A stretch of 64,000 nt of DNA from Rhizobium leguminosarum (GTDB lineage Bacteria; Pseudomonadota; Alphaproteobacteria; Rhizobiales; Rhizobiaceae), in NCBI RefSeq assembly GCF_001679785.1, contig NZ_CP016286.1:3962001-4026000 (forward strand), given 5' to 3'. Positions 1 through 9,478 of this stretch are shown here, one piece after another. Both the position numbers and the translations under genes were made by a program. How positions within the stretch are numbered: position 1 is the first letter of the stretch; each line of letters begins with the position of its first letter. The notes below the pieces were generated by a model, which was not told the origin of the DNA, searched no databases, and was given only the letters and a program-made list of their open reading frames with translations.

Positions 1-565
1 CGCCATCCTGAACCTTCTCTGGCGGTCGCAATTGATTCTGTCAGGAAGATTCGATCGAGTGCCAGGTCTTGAAAACGCTCGTGGTGATGGATCCCATTCC
101 TTGCTCGTAGTTCTTCATCGAACGAGCGCTCAAACAGCTTGATGAATGGACCTACATCAAGCTGGTAGCCCGGTACTGCGACCTTTACCGCCTTGAAGTG
201 TTTTTTAAGCCTCTCCTTCATTTCATAAAATCTACTAAAGTACATCTCACAAACATTAGTCAAATGATCGTATTTACTCACCTCTTTGCTCCGGAACGGA
301 TAGTTCCTGAAGTAATATTCCGTCTGCTTTAAGACGTTTAGCGTTTGGGTCAGCCCCAGGTAGTTCATGATGACGTCGTGTTGAAGCTCAATCTCCGCCG
401 GAAAAACGAAATCGCCAACCTGTTCTCTGGTAGAAAAGGGATCGTCATAATGCAACGATGGCCGAGGCGCTTTCTCCGGTAATCTTTCCAACCGGGGTGT
501 TTTTCAAGGGCTGCTATCCAAATGCTGATGGCTCTCGCCATCAGATTCACAGATGTATTGCTCAT
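1..565 (-). pseudogene. HEPN-like hypothetical protein, 5' part with an apparent frameshift; runs off the left edge
   Basis: A minus-strand reading frame stays open from about position 505 to the window edge and has coding-like composition (EIELQHDVIMNYLGLTQ, then TEYYFRNYPFRSKEV). It has no ATG of its own before a stop. The plausible start is ATG at 565, preceded by AGG, in a different frame (MSNTSVNLMARAISIWIAALEK). The two frames join if one base is lost or gained near the homopolymers at 494-504, so the gene looks frameshifted. A TTG at 491 could alternatively start the downstream frame. Near the edge the protein contains RNGIHHH, which fits the R-polar-x3-H signature of HEPN RNases and related helical domains. 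I cannot name a family, and the C-terminus lies outside the window. Frameshift versus sequence error is undecided. Confidence 0.5.
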
Positions 566-1269
566 CCTGAAGCACCTATCGATTCGTATCCCGAATAGCA
601 TTGCATCTGTCGGCGCTTGACGCATGCGTCGTACCGCATTGAACATGGAAACCCATGACAGAGCTCACAACCCTCCGGCGGTCTTCACAAGGTGCTCCAA
701 ATGCTGAGCGACACTCGTGACATTGTAGAGCCGCCGTTGACGATAATTTGAGCCCAGCTCGGATACGACACCTCCGGCGCCAAGCCAAACTTTACCCAGC
801 CAGCCAAATTTGTTGACCACCGCACGCAGGGCTTGAGCAAACTTGCCGCCGCCGCGCTCGGTGCGCTGGAAACATCCACCGTCGCGCCGTCGCGCAGGGC
901 ACCGAGCGCCAAGCATTTCAGGTGCGGTCTTCGCCTGCCGCGCCGGTTCCGATCGACGGCGACCTCCGGGACTTGATCCGGGAGCTTTCCAGGCGGATTT
1001 CGAAGTGGCGCATCGCGTCTGGAGACTCGGTGCGAAGGTGCCGTTGCGGGGAATCGAATTCACCGGCAAGACGGTGGAGAGTAAACGCAGGACACGCCTC
1101 AATGAGACGACCGAAATCATTCCTAAGGGCATTCGTAGCGGGGTTCGACCAGCAAGGAGCTCGATGGGAACGACAATCTGAAAAGGGGCGTCGCTTTTTC
1201 GATGCGTCAGACATGATTCGCCGGGTATTCTCGTGGGGCGAGACAAAAAAGGCGAATTTCATTTAAATA
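566..1269. other. 704-nt stretch with no convincing gene
   Basis: All six frames contain ORFs of 70-190 codons here, but they overlap each other, lack good ribosome-binding sites and are rich in Arg, Ser and Pro, as expected for shadow ORFs in high-G+C DNA. A plus-frame segment near 940-1010 (PIDGDLRDLIRELS) weakly recalls the helix before the DDE core of rve-type transposases, and a minus frame at 665-830 reads smoothly for about 50 residues. Both could be remnants of degraded genes. The location beside a tRNA gene fits a decayed island edge. I see no defined feature. Confidence 0.5.
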
Positions 1270-1359
1270 TGGCGGAGAGGGTGGGATTTGAACCCACGAT
1301 ACCCTTGCAGGTATGCCGCATTTCGAGTGCGGTGCATTCGACCACTCTGCCACCTCTCC
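1270..1359 (-). tRNA. tRNA-Ser (anticodon CGA)
   Basis: Read on the minus strand, this gives a 90-nt class II tRNA. The acceptor stem GGAGAGG pairs with CCTCTCC, there is a D-arm, and the anticodon arm reads CCGCA-CTCGAAA-TGCGG with anticodon CGA. A long variable arm typical of tRNA-Ser follows, then a T-arm with GGTTCAAATCC, and CCA is encoded at 1272-1270. It decodes UCG serine codons. It lies divergent from rplU. Confidence 0.97.
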
Positions 1360-1393
1360 GCGGTCTGGTCGGCGCTTGTTCGGCGCGGGCGTT

Positions 1394-1422
1394 CTCATAA
1401 CGGGCAAATGACAGGCTGGCAA
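1394..1422 (-). promoter_or_regulatory. Candidate sigma-70 promoter for tRNA-Ser
   Basis: On the minus strand, TTGCCA (1422-1417) and TATGAG (1399-1394) are separated by 17 nt and lie about 35 nt upstream of the tRNA 5' end. This is a good match to the alphaproteobacterial housekeeping pattern, judged by eye only. Confidence 0.45.
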
Positions 1423-1454
1423 GCCGAAAAGTCGAAGCATTCCATCCTTTTGCC

Positions 1455-1483
1455 TTGACACCTTTTTGTCACTCGCGTATCTC
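1455..1483 (+). promoter_or_regulatory. Candidate sigma-70 promoter for rplU-rpmA
   Basis: TTGACA at 1455-1460 is followed after 17 nt by TATCTC at 1478-1483. It is the best promoter-like pair upstream of rplU and would give a leader of about 170 nt. I recognise no known ribosomal-protein leader fold in that leader. Confidence 0.5.
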
Positions 1484-1663
1484 GGCTGCGCAATAGGTTT
1501 GGAGAAATCCGCGCCTTGGCCGTCCCGCGCTCGCGCGGGGCTTCACCGGCAGGACGAGTTCGAGGATTACACCTCTGAAATCCCTGCTTAACTTCGACTG
1601 ATAAAAAGACAGCCACCTGCTGGATGAGCGGGGAGCGCTGGAACGAACATGAAAGGATAAAAA

Positions 1664-1981
1664 ATGTTCGCAGTCATCAAGACCGGCGGTAAACAGTACC
1701 GTGTGGCAGCCAACGACGTGCTGACCATCGAAAAGCTGGAAGCCACCGCTGGCGACTCCATTGAATTCACCGAAGTGCTCGTGATCGGCGAAGGCGCCGA
1801 CGCTGCGATCGGTGCGCCCTTCGTTACCGGCGCCTCTGTCAAGGCAGAAGTCGTCGAACAGAACCGCGGCAAGAAGGTCATCGCCTTCAAGAAGCGCCGC
1901 CGTCAGAATTCGAAGCGTTCGCGCGGCCATCGTCAGCATCACACGGTCGTCCGTATCACGGACATCGTGGCTGCCAAGTAA
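1664..1981 (+). CDS. rplU: 50S ribosomal protein L21
   Basis: This encodes the 105-residue L21 protein, which binds 23S rRNA in the large ribosomal subunit. The N-terminus [14 protein letters not shown] and the basic segment [17 protein letters not shown] with following HTVVRI are characteristic of the family, and the length is typical. The ATG at 1664 is preceded by AAAGGA with good spacing. It is followed 33 nt later by rpmA in the usual rplU-rpmA operon, with obgE further downstream after intervening genes. A long leader of about 170 nt separates it from the best promoter candidate. Confidence 0.98.
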   Translation: MFAVIKTGGKQYRVAANDVLTIEKLEATAGDSIEFTEVLVIGEGADAAIGAPFVTGASVKAEVVEQNRGKKVIAFKKRRRQNSKRSRGHRQHHTVVRITDIVAAK

Positions 1982-2014
1982 GATCAACGGGACAAGGTTT
2001 AAAGGAGAACTCCA

Positions 2015-2284
2015 ATGGCACACAAAAAAGCTGGCGGTTCATCGCGCAACGGTCGCGATTCTCAGTCCAAGCGCCTTGGCGTGAAGAAGTTCGGCGGCGA
2101 AGCCGTCATCGCAGGCAACATCATCGTGCGTCAGCGCGGTACTGAGTGGCATCCGGGTTCCAACGTCGGCCTCGGCAAGGATCATACGATTTTTGCACTT
2201 ACCGCCGGCAATGTGAACTACCGAACCAAGGCCAACGGTCGCGTCTACGTGTCTGTCATGCCGAAAGCGGAAGCAGCGGAATAA
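2015..2284 (+). CDS. rpmA: 50S ribosomal protein L27
   Basis: This encodes the 89-residue L27 protein, whose N-terminal tail reaches the peptidyl-transferase centre. [20 protein letters not shown] is the canonical N-terminus, and [19 protein letters not shown] is the conserved core. AAAGGAG lies just upstream of the ATG. It is the second gene of the rplU-rpmA operon and is followed by a strong intrinsic terminator at 2356. The N-terminus needs no Firmicute-type cleavage, because Ala-His-Lys follows the initiator Met directly. Confidence 0.98.
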
Positions 2285-2355
2285 GCCGGTAGCGCTCAAA
2301 AACAGCCGGCGTCTCATCGACCCGGCTGGCCGTATCAGGTTCAGTCTAGAAAACA

Positions 2356-2384
2356 GGGGAGATGGGGCGCCATCTCCCCTTTTT
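2356..2384 (+). terminator. Intrinsic terminator after rpmA
   Basis: A perfect 10-bp stem (GGGGAGATGG at 2356-2365 with CCATCTCCCC at 2370-2379), a 4-nt loop and five T residues form a classic Rho-independent terminator. Confidence 0.9.
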
Positions 2385-2410
2385 CTTTACCCCTCAAGGA
2401 GGACTGAACC

Positions 2411-3067
2411 ATGCAAGGCGAATTGTTAAGGGTAGACCAATCACGGTCTCCCCGGGAAGACCAGCGGTCTTCCACGGAGCGGCTGAGGCCGGAACGGTTA
2501 AGGACCGATTGCCCTGTCTTGTTATCGGAAAGGCTCGTCATGCGCGCGCCCCACGAAGAAGACATCGACGCCCTTGCCCATCTCGCCAATAACGCCAAAG
2601 TCGCCACCATGGTATCGCGTATGCCGCACCCTTATACCGCCGATGATGCTGCCGACTTCGTGCGTCGCACGAAAAATGGCGAGATTAGCAAGTGCGTCTA
2701 TGCGATCACCAAAGCCGAAAACGGCGCCTTTATCGGCTGCTGCGGTGTGGAGCCGCAGACTGACGGCAGGACCGTCGAGATCGGCTACTGGCTGGGCGAG
2801 CCCTATTGGAACAAGAGTTATGCGACCGAGGCCTGCCATGCCCTGGTCGATATGGTGTTCAGGACCCGTCAGGACGTCGATCAGATCGACGCCCGCTGCC
2901 GGGTCATGAATGTCGCCTCGCGCCGCGTCATCCAGAAGTGCGGCTTCCAGTTCCAGGGTTCGGGGCTCGCCGCCTCGCTGGCGCTCGGCAGCAATGTGCC
3001 GGTAGAATGGTATAGGCTCGACCGCAAGACCTGGATGTCCCTCCGAAGCTGGGGGAACATCGCATGA
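2411..3067 (+). CDS. GNAT family N-acetyltransferase (RimJ/RimL-like)
   Basis: This 218-residue protein is a member of the RimJ/RimL-type GNAT group, which transfers acetyl from acetyl-CoA to an amine, often a protein N-terminus. After a poorly conserved N-terminus of about 37 residues comes LLSERLVMRAPHEEDIDAL, then GYWLGEPYWNKSYATEAC, which contains the acetyl-CoA-binding region, and NVASRRVIQKCGFQ near the C-terminus. AAGGAGG is well spaced before ATG 2411, which supports this longer start even though the domain itself begins later. It overlaps the next GNAT gene by ATGA, so the two are translationally coupled and may be diverged duplicates. The substrate is unknown. Confidence 0.88.
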   Translation: MQGELLRVDQSRSPREDQRSSTERLRPERLRTDCPVLLSERLVMRAPHEEDIDALAHLANNAKVATMVSRMPHPYTADDAADFVRRTKNGEISKCVYAITKAENGAFIGCCGVEPQTDGRTVEIGYWLGEPYWNKSYATEACHALVDMVFRTRQDVDQIDARCRVMNVASRRVIQKCGFQFQGSGLAASLALGSNVPVEWYRLDRKTWMSLRSWGNIA

Positions 3068-3651
3068 GCACGACGGCACTGCAAAGGCCTGAGGTCAAGC
3101 CGATGATGCCCGGTCCTGCGCCTGTTATCTCGACCGCCCGGCTGACGCTCCGCCCCCACAGGCTGAGCGATGCGCCTGATATCGCGGAATCGCTCTCCGA
3201 TTTCGCGGTCACGCGCATGCTGTCCCGCGTACCCGCGCCGTTCGACCGGCAGGATGCGCTGGACTGGCTGATCCCGGTCACATCAGGCACCCTGCCCGAC
3301 TGGCCGCTGGCGATTACCGGTAAGGACGATGTCCATATCGGTAACGTGTCGATCGAGTTGCGCCACGGCCGCTGGCACCTCGGCTACTGGCTGAACCGCT
3401 ATTACTGGCGGCGCGGCTATATGAGCGAGGCGGTGGCGGCGATCATCGAGCGCTTCTCGCGCCGCATGCCGGAGACGCCTGTTCATTCGGGCGTCTTCGC
3501 CGACAACCCGGCTTCGCTGCGACTGCAGGAGAAGCTCGGTTTCCGCATGACGGGTTGCGGCGAAATCTATTGTTTCGCCCGCAACACCATGGTGTCGCAC
3601 ATCGAAACCGTGCTGCAGCCGGGCATGCTGCAGCCGCGGAAGGTCGCCTGA
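3064..3651 (+). CDS. GNAT family N-acetyltransferase (RimJ/RimL-like)
   Basis: This 195-residue GNAT protein starts with ATG inside the ATGA overlap with the preceding acetyltransferase. STARLTLRPHRLSDAPDIAESL opens the fold, GYWLNRYYWRRGYMSEAV forms the cofactor-binding region, and DNPASLRLQEKLGFRMTG is the usual RimJ/RimL C-terminal motif. It shares this architecture with its upstream neighbour but is clearly diverged from it. The substrate cannot be deduced. A family repeat begins immediately after its stop codon. Confidence 0.88.
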   Translation: MSTTALQRPEVKPMMPGPAPVISTARLTLRPHRLSDAPDIAESLSDFAVTRMLSRVPAPFDRQDALDWLIPVTSGTLPDWPLAITGKDDVHIGNVSIELRHGRWHLGYWLNRYYWRRGYMSEAVAAIIERFSRRMPETPVHSGVFADNPASLRLQEKLGFRMTGCGEIYCFARNTMVSHIETVLQPGMLQPRKVA

Positions 3652-3652
3652 C

Positions 3653-3754
3653 TGCATAATTCCTTAAACCGGAATCGATTTAAGGATAAAATTATGCAGC
3701 TTTCAAAGTGTTACAGCGTCCTTTGCGCGTCTGAAAAGACGCGCGGCGCTGTAA
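3653..3754 (+). repeat. Rhizobial bipartite palindromic repeat, copy A
   Basis: The element has two hairpins. The first is TGCATAATT...AATTATGCA, enclosing TTAAA/TTTAA. The second is TTACAGCG - GCGCGTCT - gaaa - AGACGCGC - CGCTGTAA, with nearly perfect pairing. Related copies lie at about 26266-26366 (inverted) and 32416-32511 in this window. From general knowledge this resembles short intergenic repeats scattered through Rhizobium genomes. Confidence 0.75.
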
Positions 3755-3810
3755 GCATGATGCCGAAAAGTGTATGCGGTTTTCGGACAACATCATGCTC
3801 CAGGACTAGA

Positions 3811-3843
3811 AAGGAGACGCCGCCGCACCGGCGGCGTCTCCTT
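3811..3843. terminator. Long GC-rich hairpin, bidirectional terminator
   Basis: A perfect 15-bp stem (AAGGAGACGCCGCCG / CGGCGGCGTCTCCTT) with a CAC loop lies between convergent genes, directly after the stop codon of the minus-strand phosphatase gene. The T-tract is short on both sides, so termination may be incomplete. Confidence 0.7.
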
Positions 3844-4709
3844 CAATCGCCGATCTCGACCCATACGGGGAAATGATCGGAACCGACGGATTGCGTATCG
3901 ATCCGGGCGGATTTCAACCGGCTCTGCAGGCCGCAACTGACGAAGCAATAATCGAGATGCATGCGTTTGCCGCGATCTTCGGGATCCATCCAGCTGTAGC
4001 TCTCCGGCGAGTAAGCCTCCAGCGCCGCAAAGGCGTCGACCGGCGTGCCGATCCTCGCCACACGGCCGTAATATCCGCCGCCAGCCCCGGCAAGCGCGCA
4101 ATATTCCGGCGATTCCGGCTCCATGTTGAAATCGCCCATGATCACGTAATCCTCCGGCAGCGGCGGCTCCGGCAGATCGAATTCACCACCCCCCGTCAGC
4201 GACCCACCCTCCTGGACGAAGGCATTGATACGCGCGTTCAAGAATTGCAGTTGGCGGATGCGCTCGTCGGCAGAGACATGGTCGAGATGGACGGAGTAGA
4301 CGCGGATCGCACCGCCGGGTGCTGCGATCACCGCCTCGGTTGCGCCGCGCTGCAGGTTGATCTTGCCGATCGTCCGGCTGCGCGGCAGAAGCAGCGTCCG
4401 GGTCGAGAGGATCGGCCAGCGCGACAGCACCATGTTGCCGAACTGGAATCGCGTGCCGCTCGCCGGCTGCAGCCCGTCTTCATCAGCTTCGACATGCATG
4501 TCGCAGGCTGGCCCATACACCCAGAAATAGTCGGGAAAGAAGGCTGCAATATCGGCCACCATGTCGGCAAAACCGTTGCGGGAGAAGCCGCGGGTCACCT
4601 CCTGCAGCGCAATGACATCGCCTCCCTCGAGGCTCCGGGCAATGCGCGCCAGATCGTATCTGCCGTCGAGACCGAAGCCGTACTGTATGTTATAGCTCGC
4701 AAAATTCAC
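3843..4709 (-). CDS. Endonuclease/exonuclease/phosphatase family protein
   Basis: The 288-residue product has the DNase I-like EEP fold: SYNIQYGFG at the N-terminus (catalytic Asn), ALQEVTRG (metal-binding Glu), YSVHLDH, IMGDFNMEPESPEY (the Asp-x-Asn catalytic pair) and a C-terminal SDHFPVWVEI (catalytic Asp-His). All key residues are present, so it should be an active Mg2+-dependent phosphodiesterase or phosphatase on a nucleic acid, lipid or sugar phosphate. I prefer the GTG start at 4709 (NFASYNIQYG), with GGAGG about 12 nt upstream; the frame stays open further upstream but overlaps obgE on the other strand. No signal peptide is seen from this start. It is convergent with the GNAT pair. 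Confidence 0.85.
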   Translation of the reverse strand: MNFASYNIQYGFGLDGRYDLARIARSLEGGDVIALQEVTRGFSRNGFADMVADIAAFFPDYFWVYGPACDMHVEADEDGLQPASGTRFQFGNMVLSRWPILSTRTLLLPRSRTIGKINLQRGATEAVIAAPGGAIRVYSVHLDHVSADERIRQLQFLNARINAFVQEGGSLTGGGEFDLPEPPLPEDYVIMGDFNMEPESPEYCALAGAGGGYYGRVARIGTPVDAFAALEAYSPESYSWMDPEDRGKRMHLDYCFVSCGLQSRLKSARIDTQSVGSDHFPVWVEIGD

Positions 4710-4721
4710 GATAATCTTTGA

Positions 4722-7030
<2,309 letters not shown>

Positions 7031-7038
<8 letters not shown>

Positions 7039-8314
7039 TACCGTTGCGCCAGGCCCTGACATTGACGTGCTGATGAACGACATCGGCCGCAAGGCAAAGG
7101 CTGCCGCACGACCGCTGGGCTTTGCGTCCACCGAGGCTAAGAACAGCGCGTTGAACGCCATGGCCGATGCGATCCTGGCGGACAAAGCGCATATTCTTGC
7201 CGAGAACGCCAAGGACCTGAAGGATATCGAAGGCACCGAGATGCTCGCTTCCTTCGTCGACCGGCTGACGCTGAACGACAAGCGCATCGCCGAAATGGCT
7301 GCGGGAATCCGCGCCATCGCCGCCCTTGCCGATCCGGTCGGCGAAGTCATCGCTGCCTGGGACCGGCCGAACGGGCTGAAGATCGAGCGCGTCCGCACGC
7401 CGCTCGGCGTCATCGGCGTGATCTTCGAAAGCCGGCCGAACGTGACCGCGGATGCCGGCGCCCTCTGCCTCAAGGCGGGCAATGCCGTTATCCTGCGTTG
7501 CGGCTCGGATTCGCGCCGTTCATCGCAGGCTATCCATGCCTGCCTGGTCGAGGGCCTGAAGGCAGCGGGACTTCCAGAGCATGCTATCCAGCTCGTGCCG
7601 GTCACCGACCGCGCCGCCGTCGGCGCCATGCTGCGGGGCCTCGACGGCGCGATCGACGTCATCGTGCCGCGCGGCGGCAAGAGCCTGGTTGCCCGCGTGC
7701 AGAGCGAGGCTCGTGTGCCGGTTTTTGCCCATCTCGAAGGCCTTTGCCATATCTATGTCGATGCTTCGGCCGATATCGAAATGGCCAAGAAGATCATCGT
7801 CAACGCCAAGATGCGCCGCACCGGCATCTGCGGGGCGGCCGAAACCCTGCTCGTCGATGGCGCCGCGATCGGCACGCATCTGACGCCGCTGCTTGAGGTT
7901 CTGACCGAGGCCGGCTGCGAGATCCGTGCTTCGGCAACGGTGCTGAAAGTCGCACCCGGCATGAAGCCCGCGACCGAGGAGGACTGGTCGACGGAATATC
8001 TCGACGCGATCATCTCGGTTGCCGTCGTCGACGGCATATCGGGCGCCATCGCCCATATCCAGACATATTCCTCCAACCATACCGAGGCTGTTATCGCAGA
8101 GGACCCTGCCGTCGTCGCGCGTTTCTTCACCGAAGTCGATTCAGCGATCCTCCTGCACAATGCCTCGACGCAGTTTGCCGATGGCGGCGAGTTCGGCATG
8201 GGTGCGGAAATCGGTATTGCCACCGGCAAGATGCATGCCCGTGGCCCCGTCGGCGTCGAACAGCTCACCTCTTTCAAATATCGGGTGCATGGTGCCGGAC
8301 AGACGCGGCCCTGA
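7031..8314 (+). CDS. proA: Glutamate-5-semialdehyde dehydrogenase (gamma-glutamyl phosphate reductase)
   Basis: This NADPH-dependent enzyme reduces glutamyl 5-phosphate to glutamate 5-semialdehyde, the second step of proline biosynthesis. The 427-residue protein belongs to the ALDH superfamily. It has [22 protein letters not shown] in the cofactor-binding region, VPRGGKSLV, and the catalytic cysteine in [12 protein letters not shown] (Cys267). [11 protein letters not shown] and [18 protein letters not shown] near the C-terminus are also family signatures. It overlaps proB by 8 nt, and nadD begins 1 nt after its stop. Confidence 0.97.
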
Positions 8315-8315
8315 C

Positions 8316-8951
8316 GTGACGACCGAGAATGTGGACCGCCACTATCTTCGCATGCCGCACAGCGAGCGCGGCATGGTCGTCGGACTGTTCGGCGGTTCGT
8401 TCAATCCGCCGCATCAGGGCCACGCGCTCGTCGCTGAAATCGCCCTCAAGCGGCTTGGCCTCGACCAGCTCTGGTGGATGGTCACCCCGGGCAATCCGCT
8501 GAAGAGCCGCAACCAGCTCGCTCCACTTGCCGAGCGCATTGCCGAAAGCGAGCGTGTTGCAGCCGATCCGCGCGTCAAGGTCACCGCCTTCGAACAGACG
8601 CTCGGCACCAGCTACACCGCCAACACGCTTGCCCGGGTCAAGGCGCGCAATCCGCATGTGTATTTCATCTGGATCATGGGCGCAGACAGCCTGCAGACCT
8701 TTCACAAATGGCAGAAATGGCAGGAGATTGCCCGCACGTTTCCGATCGCGGTGATCGACCGGCCGGGCGCGACGCTGTCCTTCCTCTCCTCGAAAATGGC
8801 CAGGACCTTCGATTTCGCCCGTGTCGACGAGGATGATGCCCGTATTCTCTGGAAGAAACGTGCCCCGGCCTGGACCTTCATCCACGGACCGCGCTCCGGC
8901 CTGAGCTCGACGGCAATCCGCAACGGCTCGTCGCCGGGCGGCGTCGAATAG
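8316..8951 (+). CDS. nadD: Nicotinate-nucleotide adenylyltransferase
   Basis: NadD converts nicotinate mononucleotide and ATP to deamido-NAD+. GLFGGSFNPPHQGH is the nucleotidyltransferase phosphate-binding motif, followed by WWMVTPGNPLK, GADSLQTFHKW and the C-terminal SGLSSTAIR (ISSTxIR motif). I chose the GTG at 8316 (TTENVDRHYLRMPH), which gives 211 residues and lies 1 nt after the proA stop. It has no strong ribosome-binding site, and ATG codons at 8353 or 8374 are possible later starts. It is the last gene of the obgE-proBA-nadD run. In many relatives rsfS and rlmH follow closely; here about 3.9 kb with an sRNA and the mod genes intervenes. Confidence 0.94.
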   Translation: MTTENVDRHYLRMPHSERGMVVGLFGGSFNPPHQGHALVAEIALKRLGLDQLWWMVTPGNPLKSRNQLAPLAERIAESERVAADPRVKVTAFEQTLGTSYTANTLARVKARNPHVYFIWIMGADSLQTFHKWQKWQEIARTFPIAVIDRPGATLSFLSSKMARTFDFARVDEDDARILWKKRAPAWTFIHGPRSGLSSTAIRNGSSPGGVE

Positions 8952-9002
8952 AGCGCCGCGCGCACCGCAAGACGCATACGCCAGCCTGATTTCAGGAGAT
9001 CC

Positions 9003-9125
9003 CGAAAACGAGAAAGCCCGACGGGGGAGGAGATCCGTCGGGCTTATAAACTCGATCGACAACTGGGAGGAGGAGTGTTGTCGACCCTATCGAACGGCTA
9101 TGGGAGGAGGAGAAGCCGTGTCGAT
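9003..9125 (-). ncRNA. Trans-acting sRNA with three anti-Shine-Dalgarno hairpins (alpha-r14 / cuckoo-like)
   Basis: On the minus strand three consecutive hairpins each display CUCCUCCC or a near match in the loop. Hairpin 1 has stem ACGGCT at 9094-9099/9114-9119. Hairpin 2 has stem TCGACAAC/GTTGTCGA at 9056-9063/9077-9084. Hairpin 3 has an 11-bp stem AAGCCCGACGG/CCGTCGGGCTT at 9014-9024/9035-9045, followed by a T-rich tail (CTCGTTTTC), which makes it the likely terminator. TATAAC at 9137-9132 would be the -10 box and places the 5' end near 9125, giving an RNA of about 120 nt. Alphaproteobacterial sRNA families with CCUCCUCCC loops (alpha-r14, cuckoo RNAs) match this design and are thought to act on ribosome-binding sites. 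The 5' and 3' ends are inferred. Confidence 0.8.
9014..9045 (-). terminator. Terminator hairpin of the sRNA
   Basis: An 11-bp perfect stem has a 10-nt loop, followed on the minus strand by TTTCTCGTTTTC. It is the 3'-most of the three hairpins and also carries the CUCCUCCC loop. Confidence 0.7.
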
Positions 9126-9394
9126 GAGTGTGTTATAGCATATTTCGCAGGAAGATGAATACCGATTGGTGCATTGCAGCAATGCATTGCCTGCAACCCT
9201 ATACAGCCTTCCGGCTTTGGCATTGCCGTTTTTCTTGGCAGAAATCGGCGGAGCATGCTGTGCCGCCGGGCGCCCTTGCGGTTTGCCAACCTGTCGCTCG
9301 GGTATTTTCACCTATGGATCTCACGCTGCGGTTCAAGCCATGCACTTCAACAATGCGTAACTATAGGATCGTTGCGAACACCGCGGTTCAGTAC
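9126..9394. other. Intergenic stretch between the sRNA and the mod operators
   Basis: Apart from the sRNA -10 box at its left end, I see no gene here. Small ORFs on both strands lack ribosome-binding sites and coding-like composition. The A+T content is higher than in the flanking genes. Confidence 0.6.
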
Positions 9395-9418
9395 GGTTAT
9401 ATTTTCTTGGATATATCC
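9395..9418. promoter_or_regulatory. Mo-box-like ModE operator, distal
   Basis: GGTTATAT and ATATATCC are separated by 8 nt. Each half-site is 7 of 8 to the CGNTATAT half of the ModE operator, and the spacing is the same as in the E. coli modA operator. Its centre lies about 43 bp upstream of the centre of the second copy, roughly four helical turns. Confidence 0.6.
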
Positions 9419-9437
9419 CTAGCCAAGACGCCTCGGC

Positions 9438-9461
9438 CGTTATATTCGTCGCAATATTTCG
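9438..9461. promoter_or_regulatory. Mo-box-like ModE operator, proximal
   Basis: CGTTATAT and ATATTTCG are separated by 8 nt. The left half is perfect and the right half matches 6 of 8. It ends 17 nt before the modA ATG, a position from which bound ModE-Mo would block transcription or translation. Sequence and layout closely recall the E. coli modA operator. Confidence 0.7.
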
Positions 9462-9478
9462 AACTCGGGCAATGAATC

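Noticed and set aside
940..1060. Possible transposase remnant (PIDGDLRDLIRELS)
   Set aside because: The similarity to rve-type transposases is short and recalled by eye; the rest of the frame does not fit, so I did not call a mobile element.
1484..1663. rplU leader as an L21 leader RNA
   Set aside because: I could not build the known L21 leader fold, which is mainly a Firmicute motif.
3873..4721. Long plus-strand ORF opposite the phosphatase gene
   Set aside because: It is antisense to a gene with all EEP catalytic motifs and has no family motif or ribosome-binding site; a shadow ORF.
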